From UBA7332 sp051652645 (GTDB lineage: Bacteria; Bacteroidota; Bacteroidia; Bacteroidales; UBA7332), in assembly GCA_051652645.1 (NCBI GenBank), contig JBOFUP010000063.1, forward strand, positions 1-60,069: a DNA stretch of 60,069 nucleotides. The letters are read 5' to 3'. Each line of letters begins with the position of its first letter. The stretch's first letter is position 1. Below the pieces are notes generated by a model. That model had not been told where the DNA came from and made no database searches. It saw nothing but the letters and a program-made list of their open reading frames with translations. Position numbers and translations under genes: made by a program. Below, piece by piece: positions 59,145 through 60,069 of this stretch.

Positions 59145-60020
59145 GCAACTAACCAATTATGGGTTAGGGTTTAGATGGTTAGGTGTTTAGTGGTTTAGTG
59201 GTTAGATGGTTAGGCAAAACAAAATCTGCGTAATCTGCGAGATCTGCGAGAATCTCTTTCTTTGGATTGTTACATCTAGTTAGCGGTTAGATGTTAGAGA
59301 AACAAGATCTGCGAGACTAATTCAACAGCTGCGAAATCAGCCTCAACAGCGTTAGCCTCAACATATCTTTGCTAGCGATGCGATAGCTCTTTACCCTGAA
59401 AGGGTAACATGTGGGTAACCGGGGGTAAGCGAAGCGACCCGTGGATGAAGCCTCAACATATACATAGCGTAGAGGTAACGAAGCTCTTATCCGTGTAGAT
59501 CCGTGGATAAAATTCTTGGGTTAGAGGGTTAGGGTTTATAGGTTATATCCGTGTGAATAATTTAACACATAGCGTAGAGGTAACGAAGCATCTTATCCGA
59601 GAGATCCGTGGATAAAACTCTTGGGTTAGGGTTTAGGGGTTAGATCCGAGTGAGTGATTGAACACATAGCGTAGAGGTAACGAAGCTCTTATCCGAGAGA
59701 TCCGTGGATAAAACTCTTGGGTTAGATCCGAGTGAGTGATTGAACACATAGCGTAGAGGTAACGAAGCTCTTATCCGTGTAGATCCGTGGACGAAATTCT
59801 TGAGTTAGTGGGTTAGTGGGTTAGCAGGTTAGAGAGAAATAAGATCTGCGTAATCAGCGAGATCTGCGTGAATATCTCTCTTTTTGGACTGTTGCATCTG
59901 GTTAGCTGTTGAATTAGTCTCAACAGCGTTAGCCTCAACAAGCCCGAAGGGCTCTCAACAGCGAAGGGTAACCCCCAGTAAGCAAAGCGACTGTGGGATG
60001 CAGCCTCAACAATCTTTCTA
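59145..60020. repeat. Right-hand patchwork repeat cluster
   Basis: There is no gene here. A GGTTAG/GGGTTAG-rich stretch opens it (59160-59215). The landmark AGCGTAGAGGTAACGAAGC recurs at 59466, 59571, 59668 and 59750 (periods 105, 97 and 82), each followed by TTATCCG..GATCCGTGGATAAAA. A composite around 59350-59440 (GCGATGCGATAGCTCTTTACCC, GGGTAACATGTGGGTAACC, GGGGGTAAGCGAAGCGACCC pieces) is the reverse complement of the unit at 5.1-5.9 kb. CTGCGTAATC.GCGAGATCTGCG and forward CTCAACA modules with GCCC-gaa-GGGC hairpins occur at 59300-59370 and 59920-60010. Only the last 50 bases before the window end are unique sequence. Confidence 0.9.
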
Positions 60021-60029
60021 AATTATTAC

Positions 60030-60069
60030 TATCTTTGCCGGTACAGATTAAACATATATGTATTATGAA
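60030..60069 (+). promoter_or_regulatory. Promoter and first bases of a gene that runs off the window
   Basis: TATCTTTG at 60030-60037 is an exact -7 box, followed by ATG at 60058 or 60065. Only one to four codons are visible, so the gene cannot be identified. Confidence 0.5.

Noticed and set aside
59153..59215. Telomere-like GGGTTAG tract as a replicon end
   Set aside because: The units are irregular, recur in both orientations at 7.6-7.9 and 59.1-59.9 kb and are interspersed with the other repeat modules; coding sequence resumes at the window end.
1..60069. tRNA or rRNA genes and IS transposases
   Set aside because: I checked gaps for cloverleaf-like segments with TTCGAAT-type arms and for transposase-like reading frames and saw none.

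Overview
The window looks like a chromosome segment of a host-associated member of the order Bacteroidales (phylum Bacteroidota). The reasons are family content (Bat/MoxR operon, DUF4493 and PCMD surface lipoproteins, DUF4290, DUF4923, a MurA with aspartate in place of the catalytic cysteine), Bacteroidota-type -7 promoter boxes (TAnnTTTG) upstream of several genes, A-rich leaders instead of strong Shine-Dalgarno sites, and a pair of mucin/blood-group glycosidases. I cannot name the genus from sequence alone.

Layout. 1-8.0 kb: an AT-rich surface polysaccharide locus (two GT4 and one GT2 glycosyltransferases, an EpsG/Wzy-like polymerase, a frameshifted hexapeptide acetyltransferase with a C9 tract, an initiating sugar-phosphate transferase, a PglD/NeuD-like acyltransferase). 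It is interrupted by three clusters of unusual patchwork repeats made of short palindromes separated by the octamer CTCAACAG. 8.0-9.4 kb: UDP-glucose 6-dehydrogenase. 9.5-17.9 kb: the complete moxR-DUF58-bat operon (BatA, B, C, D, E plus one extra membrane protein). 18-21.6 kb: a DUF4923 protein, exonuclease III, and a Crp/Fnr regulator followed by a metallo-beta-lactamase-fold hydrolase and an isochorismatase-like hydrolase, with a consensus FNR-type palindrome between regulator and hydrolase. 21.7-30.8 kb (minus strand): a six-gene operon of DUF4493/PCMD lipoproteins and two paralogous outer-membrane beta-barrel proteins. 31.4-35.0 kb (minus): housekeeping operon yicC-gmk-truA-nlpC/P60-trmH. 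35.1-39.3 kb (plus, divergent from it): tsaB-DUF4290-murA-rimM-ABC ATPase. 39.5-47.1 kb: V-type ATPase operon E-DUF2764-A-B-D-I-K. 47.5-48.8 kb: glutamate dehydrogenase. 49.0-49.6 kb (minus): YceI-like protein. 49.8-55.6 kb: glycine cleavage operon lpd-gcvT-gcvH-gcvPA-gcvPB. 55.8-59.1 kb: GH109 and GH110 glycosidases, families known to cut blood-group A and B epitopes. 59.1-60.0 kb: the same patchwork repeats, mostly in the opposite orientation to the 5-7.6 kb clusters, followed by a promoter and the first bases of another gene.

How the parts fit. The core (bat operon, tRNA/rRNA modification, cell wall, V-ATPase, glycine cleavage, glutamate dehydrogenase) is typical of an anaerobic, amino-acid-using Bacteroidales. 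The c-ring protein of the V-ATPase keeps all the residues of the Enterococcus hirae Na+ site at a constant offset, so Na+ coupling is likely. The accessory parts face the host: a variable polysaccharide, a lipoprotein/barrel surface complex, and the GH109/GH110 pair.

Most worth a second look: the CTCAACAG/hairpin repeat system around the polysaccharide genes and at the far right, the poly-C tract that breaks the acetyltransferase, the FNR-like operator placed for class II activation, the six-gene DUF4493/PCMD/barrel operon, the Na+ signature of the c-ring, and the neighbouring GH109-GH110 pair.
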